Under the pieces are notes generated by a model. That model was not told the origin of the DNA. It ran no database searches and was given only the letters and a program-made list of their open reading frames with translations. Positions 1 to 7,042 of a DNA stretch of 9,863 bases are shown piece by piece. Origin of the DNA: Gammaproteobacteria bacterium (GTDB lineage: Bacteria > Pseudomonadota > Gammaproteobacteria > GRL18); contig WTAX01000295.1 in the NCBI GenBank assembly GCA_013139395.1, forward strand, positions 1-9,863. The letters are read 5' to 3'. The translations under genes were made by a program, and so were the position numbers. How positions within the stretch are numbered: the stretch's first letter is position 1; each line of letters starts with the position of its first letter.

Positions 1-954
1 AAACATCTGCCCCAGACTCTCTGGGAAAAAGCTGTCAAAGAAAAAACCAAACAATAAGCTACCGATAATAACAGAGGATAAATAAATAATCAGAGACATT
101 TTGCCCAATGTTTTTAATACCACGCTCATAGTAACGGTGTTGGTAGCAGGCCCCGCAGTTAAAAAGATAAATGCCGCACCGGGTGAAAAACCAGCAGCTA
201 ATAATGATAAGCCTAATGGGATGGAAGCCGTTGCACAGACATAAAGAGGTATTGAAACGGCTAGTACTAAAACATAATTCAACAGTGGATTTGATGAAAT
301 AAAGTCAACCAGATTTTGCGGCATAAAGGTGACAATAAGCGCACCAAGAAGCAAACCAATCATTAATGAACGGGCAATAGCTTTATAAATATCATCAAAT
401 GCATAAGACACGATTTTCTGAAAAAGATTTTTTTGATCTTCCGCTTTCACAACTTTAATCGCCAGTGGCTGACCAATGATATGATTAGCGACTTTTAACT
501 GACTGATACTGGCTTTATTCATTAGCTGATCAGATTCATCTTTAACCAACAACAGTGTTAACAGCCCTGCAAACAAAGAAATGATGATTGATGTTATGAC
601 ACGATAAATAGTAAATAACCAGCCAAAAACAGCATAGGTTGCCATGATTGAGTCGGCACCGGTAATAGGTGTTGAAATCAAAAACGTCTGAATCGCACTG
701 CGCGAAGCACCACTTTTCTTTAAAGCACTGACAAAAGGGATCACACTACAGGAACAAAGAGGCAGAGGAATACCCAGCACTGCAGCCTTAATATTAGCCA
801 TAAAATTATGCTGTCCCAGATGCTTTTTAATAAAAGCATCCGGCAGTAACATTTTGAATACTCCCGCAATCAATACACCCAGTAAAATAAAAAAAGCGAT
901 TGAGTTAAGTAAAATCCAAAAGTTGCCCAAAAATTCAAGAATAATTTCTTTCAT
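1..954 (-). CDS. SO_0444-type permease (putative Cu/Zn efflux), C-terminus cut by window edge
   Basis: This is an inner-membrane permease of the PF03773 (DUF318/ArsP-like) superfamily. It most resembles the SO_0444 family, annotated as Cu/Zn efflux transporters. The frame is open for 318 codons from the ATG at 954 to base 1, so the 3' end is missing. Two family signatures are visible: G-I-P-L-P-L-C-S-C-S-V-I-P at residues 61-73 (Cys67, Cys69), followed by S-T-P-I-T-G-A-D-S near 94-102; and I-P-L-Y-V-C-A-T-A-S-I-P around 235-246 (Cys240), followed by A-G-P-A-T-N near 267-272. About eight hydrophobic stretches flank a cytoplasmic linker (about 137-180). That linker lacks the His-rich stretch I associate with some members; one could still lie beyond the edge. 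An AAAGAGA Shine-Dalgarno supports the ATG at 954. An in-frame ATG at 963 sits too close to it. The gene begins 47 bp after feoB on the same strand with no terminator between, so co-transcription with feoAB is likely. The metal substrate is inferred from family only. Confidence 0.78.
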   Translation of the reverse strand, partial: MKEIILEFLGNFWILLNSIAFFILLGVLIAGVFKMLLPDAFIKKHLGQHNFMANIKAAVLGIPLPLCSCSVIPFVSALKKSGASRSAIQTFLISTPITGADSIMATYAVFGWLFTIYRVITSIIISLFAGLLTLLLVKDESDQLMNKASISQLKVANHIIGQPLAIKVVKAEDQKNLFQKIVSYAFDDIYKAIARSLMIGLLLGALIVTFMPQNLVDFISSNPLLNYVLVLAVSIPLYVCATASIPLGLSLLAAGFSPGAAFIFLTAGPATNTVTMSVVLKTLGKMSLIIYLSSVIIGSLLFGFFFDSFFPESLGQMF

Positions 955-1001
955 TATGATCATTTCTCTTTAAAATAAGAGCTGCTAAGAGTCAATAAAA
1001 A

Positions 1002-3101
1002 TCAGGTGAGAGCCTGAGCCACATTAAATGCGACAAATGATAAAATCCATGCTGTCACGGTGGTAAAAACAAACAAATAAGCCAGATACTTCCAACTACC
1101 TGCTTCACGCATAAAGACCAGAGACGCTGCTAAACAGGGTAAATAAATCATCACAAAAACAATAAATGAGATACCCGCCGGCAAACTGATATTCGCTCTG
1201 ATCTTGTCAACAAGGCCGGAACTACTTTCATCCTCTTCTTCACCCAAGCCATATAATACACCGAGAGTAGCAACAACCACTTCTTTGGCGGCCAGGCCTG
1301 TTTCTAATGCCACAGCCATACGCCAGTCATAACCTAATGGTGCAAAAAAAGGTTCTGAGGCATGGCCAATGACACCCAGGTAGCTATGCTCTAATTTATA
1401 CAGTGCCAGTTCATTATTTAATGCTGATATAGCGGTTTCATTTTCAGCCTGCTCAACTTTAACCTGATATTGCTGTTCCACTTCCGGCTGTTTCGGGTAA
1501 TTACTGGCAAACCAGACCAGCACCGATGCCAATAAAATAAAAGTACCTGCTTTTTTTAAATACATCAATGCCTGGCCTGAAACCGTGTGCCAGAGTAATT
1601 TTAGCGAAGGTAAACGGTATTTAGGCATTTCCATAACAAAGGGTTCATCATCCCCTTTAAAGGCCGTCATTTTTAGTACTTTAGCGGCAATAATACCTAA
1701 TAAGGCACCGGAAATATAAATCAAAAAGAGTAAATTCCCCGCATGGTGCTCTGCAAAAAAAGCACCAACAAACAAAACGTAGATCGGCAGCCTTGCACCA
1801 CAACTCATAAAACCAATAATAAAGAGTGTCAACAGGCGATCACGATCATTTTTTAACGTTCTGGCGGCCATATACGCCGGCACTGAACAGCCAAAGCCAC
1901 TCACTAAGGGGATAAACGATTTTCCATGCAGACCAAATTTATGAAAAAAACCATCCAGCAGAAAGGCTACCCGACTCATATAACCTGTCGTTTCTAACAA
2001 GGCAATACCCAAAAATAAAATAAAAATATTAGGTAAAAATAAAACGACAGCCCCTACTCCGGCAATTGCGCCATCGGCAATAACCGAGGCGAGCTCTGTA
2101 TCGCCAAGAAAAGATTTAGTAGCGTCAATCAGCAAAGAAAAGAAAGCATCAATCCAATCCATAGGGATGCTGCCGACTTCAAAGGTAAGTTGAAATAAGC
2201 CCCACATCATAAACAAAAAAATGGGTAAGCCGACAAATTTATGCATGAGCAAAGAGTCGATTTTATCTGTAAAAGTTGTCTTTACCTGTTTTTCAAATTG
2301 CACTGTCTCTGCAACCGCACCTTTAGCCAGAGCCAGTTTTTCATCATTAAAAATATCATCAAGATCTTTGGTATCATAATGCAGATACAGATGCTGATAA
2401 CCGTTGTTGACTATAGGTTGTAATTCTACCCAGACAGGTTCTTCATGAAAGCGCTGATAAGTTTCCTTATCTTCTCTTAACAGTTTAATCGCCAGTGCTT
2501 TAAGACTGATTTTGCACTGGATTTTTTTCTCTTCTAAAAAAGAAACAATATGACAAATTTCTTGTTCATAGACTTCACTAAATTGCAGATGGAAACGATT
2601 TTCCCTGAGATTATAAGTTTTAATAAGAGCCTGAATTAATTCATCAATACCTGTTTTTTCTATCGCAGAGGTTTTGACACAGGGAACACCGAGAATCTTT
2701 CCTAATTGATGCTCATCAATATTAACGCCTTCTTTGACTGCTTCATCAGTCATATTGAGCGCAACGACTAATTTCTTATTCAGAGCAAGTAACTCTGTCG
2801 TCAGATAGAGATTACGTTCAATATTGGTTGAATCAACAACATTAAGAATGAGGTCATAGTCATTATCATCCAGATAATGCTTAGTGATACGTTCTTCAAT
2901 CGTATAATCAGTTAATGAATAAGAGCCAGGTAAATCCGTGATTTCAAAATCATAGCCCTCACGACTAAATCGAACCACTTCTTTTTTAACGGTCACGCCG
3001 CTAAAGTTGCCTACTCTTAAACGGGCATTACCCACTGAGTTAATCAGCGCACTTTTACCCACATTAGGTTGACCAACCAATGCAACTTTAATAGTCGCCA
3101 T
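1002..3101 (-). CDS. feoB: Ferrous iron transporter FeoB
   Basis: FeoB is the inner-membrane Fe(II) importer with an N-terminal cytoplasmic G domain. The 699-residue protein shows the G1 P-loop GQPNVGKS (10-17), the switch region around F-S-G-V-T (33-37), G3 DLPG (56-59), G4 NMTD (116-119) and a G5-like S-A at 145-146. A helical GDI-like region (about 170-280) follows, then the membrane domain. The two Gate repeats are present: S-G-F-G-C-S-V-P at 401-408 (Cys405) and F-M-S-C-G-A-R-L-P near 431-439 (Cys434). A third conserved P-C-L-A-A-S lies at 655-660 (Cys656). The length is slightly below the roughly 750-770 of the E. coli type, because the C-terminal cytoplasmic tail is nearly absent. Residues about 537-575 form a charged, helix-prone stretch with many Glu, Gln and Lys. 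The ATG overlaps the feoA stop by one base (TAATG), which indicates translational coupling. Iron-dependent repression through the Fur box upstream of feoA is expected. Confidence 0.97.
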   Translation of the reverse strand: MATIKVALVGQPNVGKSALINSVGNARLRVGNFSGVTVKKEVVRFSREGYDFEITDLPGSYSLTDYTIEERITKHYLDDNDYDLILNVVDSTNIERNLYLTTELLALNKKLVVALNMTDEAVKEGVNIDEHQLGKILGVPCVKTSAIEKTGIDELIQALIKTYNLRENRFHLQFSEVYEQEICHIVSFLEEKKIQCKISLKALAIKLLREDKETYQRFHEEPVWVELQPIVNNGYQHLYLHYDTKDLDDIFNDEKLALAKGAVAETVQFEKQVKTTFTDKIDSLLMHKFVGLPIFLFMMWGLFQLTFEVGSIPMDWIDAFFSLLIDATKSFLGDTELASVIADGAIAGVGAVVLFLPNIFILFLGIALLETTGYMSRVAFLLDGFFHKFGLHGKSFIPLVSGFGCSVPAYMAARTLKNDRDRLLTLFIIGFMSCGARLPIYVLFVGAFFAEHHAGNLLFLIYISGALLGIIAAKVLKMTAFKGDDEPFVMEMPKYRLPSLKLLWHTVSGQALMYLKKAGTFILLASVLVWFASNYPKQPEVEQQYQVKVEQAENETAISALNNELALYKLEHSYLGVIGHASEPFFAPLGYDWRMAVALETGLAAKEVVVATLGVLYGLGEEEDESSSGLVDKIRANISLPAGISFIVFVMIYLPCLAASLVFMREAGSWKYLAYLFVFTTVTAWILSFVAFNVAQALT

Positions 3102-3319
3102 TAAGCTATCTCAACTTTTTCTGCTTCAGAGGCCCTTATGGCAATACGCGTTTTATTAATACGTATTTCCATTGTTTTTTTTGCTAGTGAGTATTCTTCA
3201 GTATAGACATTCGCGCCCTTAACCAGACCAAATGAACTAAAACGATTTTTTAGCTCCTTACTGGCATTAATAGCCGTAACCGTGGCTGATTGTCCCTTTT
3301 TTAAATTATCAAGTGTCAT
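3101..3319 (-). CDS. feoA: Ferrous iron transport accessory protein FeoA
   Basis: FeoA is a small cytoplasmic SH3-like protein that works with FeoB in Fe(II) uptake, probably by contacting it. The 72-residue length is normal for the family. The sequence has the usual pattern: an N-terminal L-K-K-G-Q segment, a conserved F-x-x-F-G-L-V-K-G (about 27-35), and a C-terminal R-I-A-I-R followed by a short acidic end. An AGGG Shine-Dalgarno (3325-3328) lies 5 nt from the ATG at 3319. It is the first gene of the operon and is coupled to feoB by a one-base overlap. The promoter upstream contains a Fur box. Confidence 0.95.
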   Translation of the reverse strand: MTLDNLKKGQSATVTAINASKELKNRFSSFGLVKGANVYTEEYSLAKKTMEIRINKTRIAIRASEAEKVEIA

Positions 3320-3350
3320 AAAAACCCTAAAGAAATAAATGTATTTACAA

Positions 3351-3379
3351 AGTATAAATGATATTCATTATCATTTAAA
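3351..3379 (-). promoter_or_regulatory. Sigma70-type promoter of the feo operon
   Basis: On the minus strand, TTTAAA (3379-3374) and TATACT (3356-3351) are separated by exactly 17 bp. They match the -35 and -10 consensus at 4/6 and 5/6. The expected start, near 3344, gives a leader of about 25 nt before feoA. The Fur box fills the spacer and the -10, the arrangement seen in promoters that iron-loaded Fur blocks directly. Confidence 0.7.
3354..3372. promoter_or_regulatory. fur box: Fur box
   Basis: The plus-strand 19-mer ATAAATGATATTCATTATC matches the Fur consensus GATAATGATAATCATTATC at 15 of 19 positions, with a clean ATGATATTCAT core. It covers the spacer and -10 of the feoA promoter, so Fe-Fur would occlude RNA polymerase. 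A weaker second element (12/19 on the minus strand) lies at 3391-3409, just upstream. In this AT-rich setting I do not call it a separate site. Confidence 0.8.
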
Positions 3380-3479
3380 GTTTTATTAGAAGAATTTAAT
3401 ATCATTATAAGATTTAGTCATTAAAATCCATCTCATTGACTGGTGAACAACGTCCATTTTATTTCTCCTGGGGAAAATA

Positions 3480-3513
3480 AGGGCCTTGGAAACTTTATTA
3501 TTTCCAAGGCCCT
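3480..3513. other. Perfect 13-bp hairpin in feoA/dhc intergenic region
   Basis: Left arm AGGGCCTTGGAAA (3480-3492) and right arm TTTCCAAGGCCCT (3501-3513) are perfect complements around an 8-nt loop. Read on the minus strand, the stem is followed by TTATTTT, a moderate U-tract, so it could be an intrinsic terminator for a minus-strand RNA. Read on the plus strand it would lie in the 5' leader of the diheme cytochrome mRNA, about 70 nt before the start codon. The T-tract is imperfect and no minus-strand gene feeds it, so the role is unsettled. A shorter imperfect inverted repeat (3459-3480) abuts it. Confidence 0.6.
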
Positions 3514-3581
3514 AAATACTATTTTCAGTTTCAATTCATCCGGGAGCGATATACTGCAGAAAAATATGAATAGGATCATTT

Positions 3582-4169
3582 ATGAAAAATTTATTAACTC
3601 TGTCCAAACTGCTGCTGATATTAACCATGACCACTTTTAGTTTAACGCTCTATGCTGACGGCGATGAAGAAGGAATATTTAAACGTTGGATTGAGAGTAA
3701 AAACGCTGGTGTCTCTGCTGTAAAATTTCGACAATACAATGACTTATGCGGTAGCTGCCACTTTTCTTACCAGCCTGGACTGCTCCCTGCACTCTCATGG
3801 GAAAGCATTATGAATCAGTTAGATAATCACTTCGGTCAGGCTGTCACAATGACAAATGTGGAAACCAGAACAATGAGGCGTTATTTATTAGATAACTCTG
3901 CGGGGCATGTTAATGATGATATTTCGCATAAAATCCTGCAATCATTAAAATACAATCCCATTCCTGTGCGGATCACAAAAACACCTTATTTTATGTATAA
4001 ACATGATGCCCTTAATAACAAAGAGAACTCTACCACGGCAAACACTCAAACTATTGGGCAATGTGATAATTGTCATCAAGATGCCAACCAGGGAAACTAT
4101 AACAAACATAAAATACAGTTGCCAAAGCAAAGTCAATGGCACTCATATCCCGCTGAACTAAAGATGTAA
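3582..4169 (+). CDS. Diheme c-type cytochrome (DHC family), periplasmic
   Basis: This is an exported electron-transfer protein of 195 residues. A signal peptide (basic MKNLLTLSK, hydrophobic core to about residue 23) ends at L-Y-A, with likely cleavage after residue 25. Two covalent heme sites are visible: CGSCH (56-60) and CDNCH (161-165). The first is followed by F-S-Y-Q-P-G-L-L-P-A and the middle contains R-I-T-K-T-P-Y-F (130-137), both hallmarks of the DHC family (PF09626), the diheme partner of SHP in Rhodobacter and Shewanella. In those organisms DHC often neighbours SHP and a membrane cytochrome b. Neither is in the window. AGGA (3572-3575) is well spaced for the ATG. A possible plus promoter is TTGACT (3436-3441) with TTTATT (3458-3463, 16-bp spacer), which would place the 3480-3513 hairpin in the leader. 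The gene stands alone and ends at a strong terminator. Confidence 0.9.
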   Translation: MKNLLTLSKLLLILTMTTFSLTLYADGDEEGIFKRWIESKNAGVSAVKFRQYNDLCGSCHFSYQPGLLPALSWESIMNQLDNHFGQAVTMTNVETRTMRRYLLDNSAGHVNDDISHKILQSLKYNPIPVRITKTPYFMYKHDALNNKENSTTANTQTIGQCDNCHQDANQGNYNKHKIQLPKQSQWHSYPAELKM

Positions 4170-4224
4170 TATATGCCTTTCTCCTGACTTTGCAATAATC
4201 AGGACAGATTCAAATGTGAAAAAC

Positions 4225-4261
4225 AAAAAGACCAATTTATGCTCCATAAATTGGTCTTTTT
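4225..4261. terminator. Bidirectional rho-independent terminator
   Basis: A perfect 17-bp stem, AAAAAGACCAATTTATG with its complement at 4245-4261, closes a 3-nt loop. It ends in TTTTT on the plus strand and, because the left arm starts with AAAAA, also in TTTTT on the minus strand. It sits between the 3' ends of two convergent genes (stops at 4169 and 4300) and can stop transcription from both sides. A weaker hairpin, TCCTGA/TCAGGA (4182-4204), precedes it. Confidence 0.92.
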
Positions 4262-4299
4262 GGGTGTATCTACTGCGCTTTAAGAGCAATAAAAAAAAT

Positions 4300-4731
4300 T
4301 CATTTACCTGCTTTAATAATATCAACTAACTGCTTCCACTGAGCATCTGTTAAGACTCCCATCATATAGTCACGACAAGTGGTTTTACCAGCAATGATTT
4401 TGCTACGAGCAGCCATTAATTTCTGAGTCATTGCACTGATCTCAACATGGGATGTACCATCCATTGAGGCTGCTTTTATCTGTGCTTCACCGTCAATGAC
4501 ACTCTGGACCATCGCTGCCATTTTTTTGCCATTTTTTTTCTTCCAGGTCATTACTTTCATTTTTTGATCATCATTTAAGCCTAATTTATCTTCATTGGCT
4601 TTAATAATGGACATATAATTAGGTACTGGATTGGCATGTGCCATATCGCGCATAAACTGCATTTGATCAGCGTACAACATTGTTGAACTAAAAATAAGGC
4701 TTAAAAATAAGGCTATAATTGTTTTTTTCAT
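4300..4731 (-). CDS. Spy/CpxP-like periplasmic protein (LTxxQ motif)
   Basis: This is a 143-residue exported protein. The signal peptide M-K-K-T-I-I-A-L-F-L ends at M-L-Y-A, with probable cleavage after residue 21. The mature part is all-helical by composition and rich in Met and Lys. It carries two LTxxQ-like motifs: LNDDQ (52-56, in the typical setting L-G-L-N-D-D-Q) and LTDAQ (127-131). These mark the Spy/CpxP superfamily (PF07813), whose members are ATP-independent periplasmic chaperones or envelope-stress sensors. A single Cys, C119 in T-T-C-R, is present. I chose the ATG at 4731 because a GGA Shine-Dalgarno precedes it and the signal peptide starts there; the frame stays open to 4827 but that part has no such signals. 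It converges on the diheme cytochrome with a shared terminator. The family match is by motif only, and the specific role is unknown. Confidence 0.72.
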   Translation of the reverse strand: MKKTIIALFLSLIFSSTMLYADQMQFMRDMAHANPVPNYMSIIKANEDKLGLNDDQKMKVMTWKKKNGKKMAAMVQSVIDGEAQIKAASMDGTSHVEISAMTQKLMAARSKIIAGKTTCRDYMMGVLTDAQWKQLVDIIKAGK

Positions 4732-4917
4732 AAAATAATCCTTTTGCTGTTTATCCAGCTTTATTGAAATTAATTGCTTAGATTCTCCCCCTAACCCCAC
4801 AATAGCTATTGGCCAAAATAAGATCATAGCGATATTGTAGCTAATTCAGCTCATAATAATATTGTTATACATCAAGAAATTGATCAATTAAATGGATAAG
4901 GGCTCTGATAAATATGA

Positions 4918-4962
4918 CAGGTCATTAAATTTGACCTGATAGTCAGGGGATGACTATCAGGT
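4918..4962. other. Two overlapping, mutually exclusive hairpins
   Basis: Hairpin A is ACCTGATAGTCA (4934-4945) paired with TGACTATCAGGT (4951-4962), a perfect 12-bp stem with a 5-nt loop. Hairpin B is CAGGTCA (4918-4924) paired with TGACCTG (4932-4938), 7 bp with a 7-nt loop. They share bases 4934-4938, so only one can form at a time. The element lies just after the stop of the minus-strand CC-G-x-C gene (4976). Hairpin A lacks a good U-tract on either strand, so it is at best a weak terminator for that gene or an mRNA 3' end stabiliser. Confidence 0.55.
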
Positions 4963-4975
4963 TAGCAACAAGCTC

Positions 4976-5107
4976 TTATTTTTGCTCCTGAGCTTGTGTC
5001 TGCTTAGATTCCTGGGTTTGCTCTTGTTCTTGCTTTTGTTCTTTGTCTTTATCTTGCTCATTGGTTTGTTCAGTATTTGAACCACCACATACGCCACAAC
5101 AACTCAT
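4976..5107 (-). CDS. Small CC-G-x-C motif protein with Gln/Glu/Lys-rich tail
   Basis: The protein has 43 residues. The first ten are M-S-C-C-G-V-C-G-G-S, giving three Cys in C-C-x-x-C; after that it is almost entirely Gln, Glu, Lys, Thr and Asp, with no hydrophobic core. The Cys head resembles the small proteins annotated as 'CCGSCS motif protein' in gammaproteobacteria, whose function is not known to me. A metal or Fe-S/thiol role is a guess from three clustered Cys. The start is well supported: GGAG with a 6-nt spacer (AGGAGTCAAATATG) precedes the ATG at 5107. The frame extends to 5170 but that part has no ribosome binding site and reads through the likely promoter. It is divergent from the ABC-class ATPase gene, about 190 bp apart. 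A disordered soluble tail is expected. Confidence 0.7.
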   Translation of the reverse strand: MSCCGVCGGSNTEQTNEQDKDKEQKQEQEQTQESKQTQAQEQK

Positions 5108-5227
5108 ATTTGACTCCTGCTTAATTGTATATTCATATAAAGGCATATAATAACATAGTGTTGGGTTCAAGTATTTGATTTAGGTTAAGCTCAGAAAAGA
5201 ATTTAAAAATTGTTACTCGTAAGATAT

Positions 5228-5233
5228 TATAAT
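5228..5233 (+). promoter_or_regulatory. Candidate -10 box for the ATPase operon
   Basis: A perfect TATAAT lies 67 bp before the ATG at 5300. No good -35 is found at 16-18 bp (TTGTTA at 5210-5215 gives only a 12-bp spacer), so the call is weak. The sequence is AT-rich enough for chance matches. Confidence 0.3.
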
Positions 5234-5299
5234 AATTAGGAATTTAGTCTAAACTTTGAGTAGGTGTTTTCTCTTATTTTTATCTATAGAGCTAATTCG

Positions 5300-7015
5300 A
5301 TGCTGACTTTAAAAAAACAATTACAACAAATTGATAATAAAAGTTATAAAGCCTATAAAAATATCGAAGGTATTTATCAATTTGAGCATTTTTCACTGAG
5401 CATTGATCATGTTCAGGGTGATCCCTTTGCCATCCCCTCACGTATTAATGTCAGAGTGCCCATGTCAAAGGCTGGTTTTCCTGTACAAACCTGGACAGGC
5501 TGCGATAACACATCTATCCGACGTATTGCCCTTGAAGATTATCTTGGACGTATGGTAAAAAAAAATATTAAAAAAATCATCAAGGGGAAACGCGGCAGTG
5601 GTTGCAGCGGCCTGATTGATATTGAAATCAATGGGCAAAAAAGCTTATTACGCAATTGTGTATTAGTCACAAAGAATTATATTGAAGCACGTCTGGTTAT
5701 GGGATTGCCTGCTGATAATCGACATGTCGCTGCTTTAGAAGCACAGCAGATGTTATTTGAAGAACTACCCGCCATTATCGAGCAAGCACTCTATTATGAG
5801 CACTTATCTTCTACTGAACTCATGGAATATGTCAATAGCGCTGAAGATCAAGAGGTATTAAGGAATACGCTGAAAGACAATAATCTGGTTGCATTTATTG
5901 CCAATGGTTCTCTACTACCAAGAAAAAGCGGCATTAGCGATAAGCTCATGGCAGGTACCATTATTGCCTTCCAGTCTCCCCCATCACTTGAAATTGAAAT
6001 CACTTTACCCAATGCCGGTAAAATTCAGGGTATGGGAATTCCCCAGGGTGTAACACTTATTGTTGGCGGGGGATTTCATGGCAAATCCACCCTGCTGCAT
6101 GCTCTGGAACAGGGTCCCTATAATCATATCCCCGGCGATGGACGGGAAAAAGTGGTGAGTATTGCCAATGCTGTTAAAATTCGTTCTGAAGATGGTCGTG
6201 CTATAGCAAAAGTAAATATCAGCCCTTTCATTGACCGTTTACCATTCGCCCGGGATACACACCAATTCAGCACTGAAAATGCCAGCGGCAGCACCTCTCA
6301 GGCGGCAAATATCATTGAAGCATTTGAATGTGGTACTGAGCTGTTACTTATTGATGAAGACACTTCGGCCACTAATTTTATGATCCGTGATGAACGTATG
6401 CAGTCTCTGGTGGTACAGGATAAAGAACCCATTACACCACTGCTTTATCGCATCAGAGAATTATACGAACAGCATGGTGTATCTTCGATTATCGTTATGG
6501 GCGGCTCAGGTGATTATTTTGATATTGCCGATACTGTTATTATGATGGATGAATACCTCGCCAAAGATGTCACTGAACAGGCCAGGGCTCTGGCACATGA
6601 TAAACAACATGTATTGCCTGACAAACTGGACACATTGCCAAAATTCCAGCGCAGCAGCACACGCCAACCGGGCCCGGATACCTTGAATGCATCACGAAAT
6701 CAATTTACAGTAAAAATTGATGTCAGGGAAACATCAACGATCCTTTATGGAAAGTATCGAATTGATTTAGCACAGGTTGAACAATTAATCGATATTGGCC
6801 AGACACGTTCTATTGGTTTAATGATTCAGTATTATGCCTGTCAGTATGCTCATACTCCTGACAATTTAATTACTAATCTTAACAGACTGCTTCAACAGGC
6901 TAATGAAGAGGGTCTGGATATTTTTAGCCCCTATAAAGTCGGCAATCTTGCCATGCCGCGTTTATATGAATTAGCCGCTGCCATTAATCGTATTCGTTGT
7001 GATGACTGGTTATGA
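5300..7015 (+). CDS. ABC-class P-loop ATPase (PF09818 family)
   Basis: This is a soluble 571-residue protein of the 'predicted ATPase of the ABC class' family. The N-terminus carries the family-typical block I-D-x-x-S-Y-K-A-Y-K and a following D-H-V-Q-G-D-P-F-A segment. The nucleotide domain has, in order: Walker A GGGFHGKST (256-264), the ABC signature-like S-G-S-T-S-Q (329-334), and Walker B E-L-L-L-I-D-E-D (347-354), followed by T-S-A-T-N-F. An M-G-G-S-G-D-Y-F-D segment (about 400-408) probably contains the D-loop/H-switch equivalent. There are no membrane segments, so it is not a transporter subunit by itself; the cellular role is unknown to me. I chose the ATG at 5300 because the family's N-terminal motif starts soon after it and AGAG lies 8 nt upstream. 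A GTG at 5264 would add 12 non-conserved residues. A CDS starts 27 bp downstream, so the two probably form an operon. Confidence 0.88.
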   Translation: MLTLKKQLQQIDNKSYKAYKNIEGIYQFEHFSLSIDHVQGDPFAIPSRINVRVPMSKAGFPVQTWTGCDNTSIRRIALEDYLGRMVKKNIKKIIKGKRGSGCSGLIDIEINGQKSLLRNCVLVTKNYIEARLVMGLPADNRHVAALEAQQMLFEELPAIIEQALYYEHLSSTELMEYVNSAEDQEVLRNTLKDNNLVAFIANGSLLPRKSGISDKLMAGTIIAFQSPPSLEIEITLPNAGKIQGMGIPQGVTLIVGGGFHGKSTLLHALEQGPYNHIPGDGREKVVSIANAVKIRSEDGRAIAKVNISPFIDRLPFARDTHQFSTENASGSTSQAANIIEAFECGTELLLIDEDTSATNFMIRDERMQSLVVQDKEPITPLLYRIRELYEQHGVSSIIVMGGSGDYFDIADTVIMMDEYLAKDVTEQARALAHDKQHVLPDKLDTLPKFQRSSTRQPGPDTLNASRNQFTVKIDVRETSTILYGKYRIDLAQVEQLIDIGQTRSIGLMIQYYACQYAHTPDNLITNLNRLLQQANEEGLDIFSPYKVGNLAMPRLYELAAAINRIRCDDWL

Positions 7016-7042
7016 ATTTGCTTAATAATAAACAAGGTGGAC

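Noticed and set aside
2241..2423. Plus-strand 60-codon frame
   Set aside because: Lies wholly inside feoB on the opposite strand and has no Shine-Dalgarno or protein family look.
3443..3640. Plus-strand 65-codon frame from GTG
   Set aside because: Runs through the hairpin and into the cytochrome start in another frame; no recognisable protein.
3945..4142. Minus-strand frame opposite the cytochrome
   Set aside because: Antisense shadow of the diheme cytochrome coding strand.
4732..4827. N-terminal extension of the Spy-like gene
   Set aside because: Would put 32 residues before a clear signal peptide; the ATG at 4731 has its own Shine-Dalgarno.
5134..5150. Direct repeat CATATAA, period 10
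   Set aside because: Two copies only, in AT-rich sequence upstream of a small gene; not distinguishable from chance.
5108..5170. N-terminal extension of the CC-G-x-C protein
   Set aside because: No ribosome binding site; the AGGAG is placed for the ATG at 5107.
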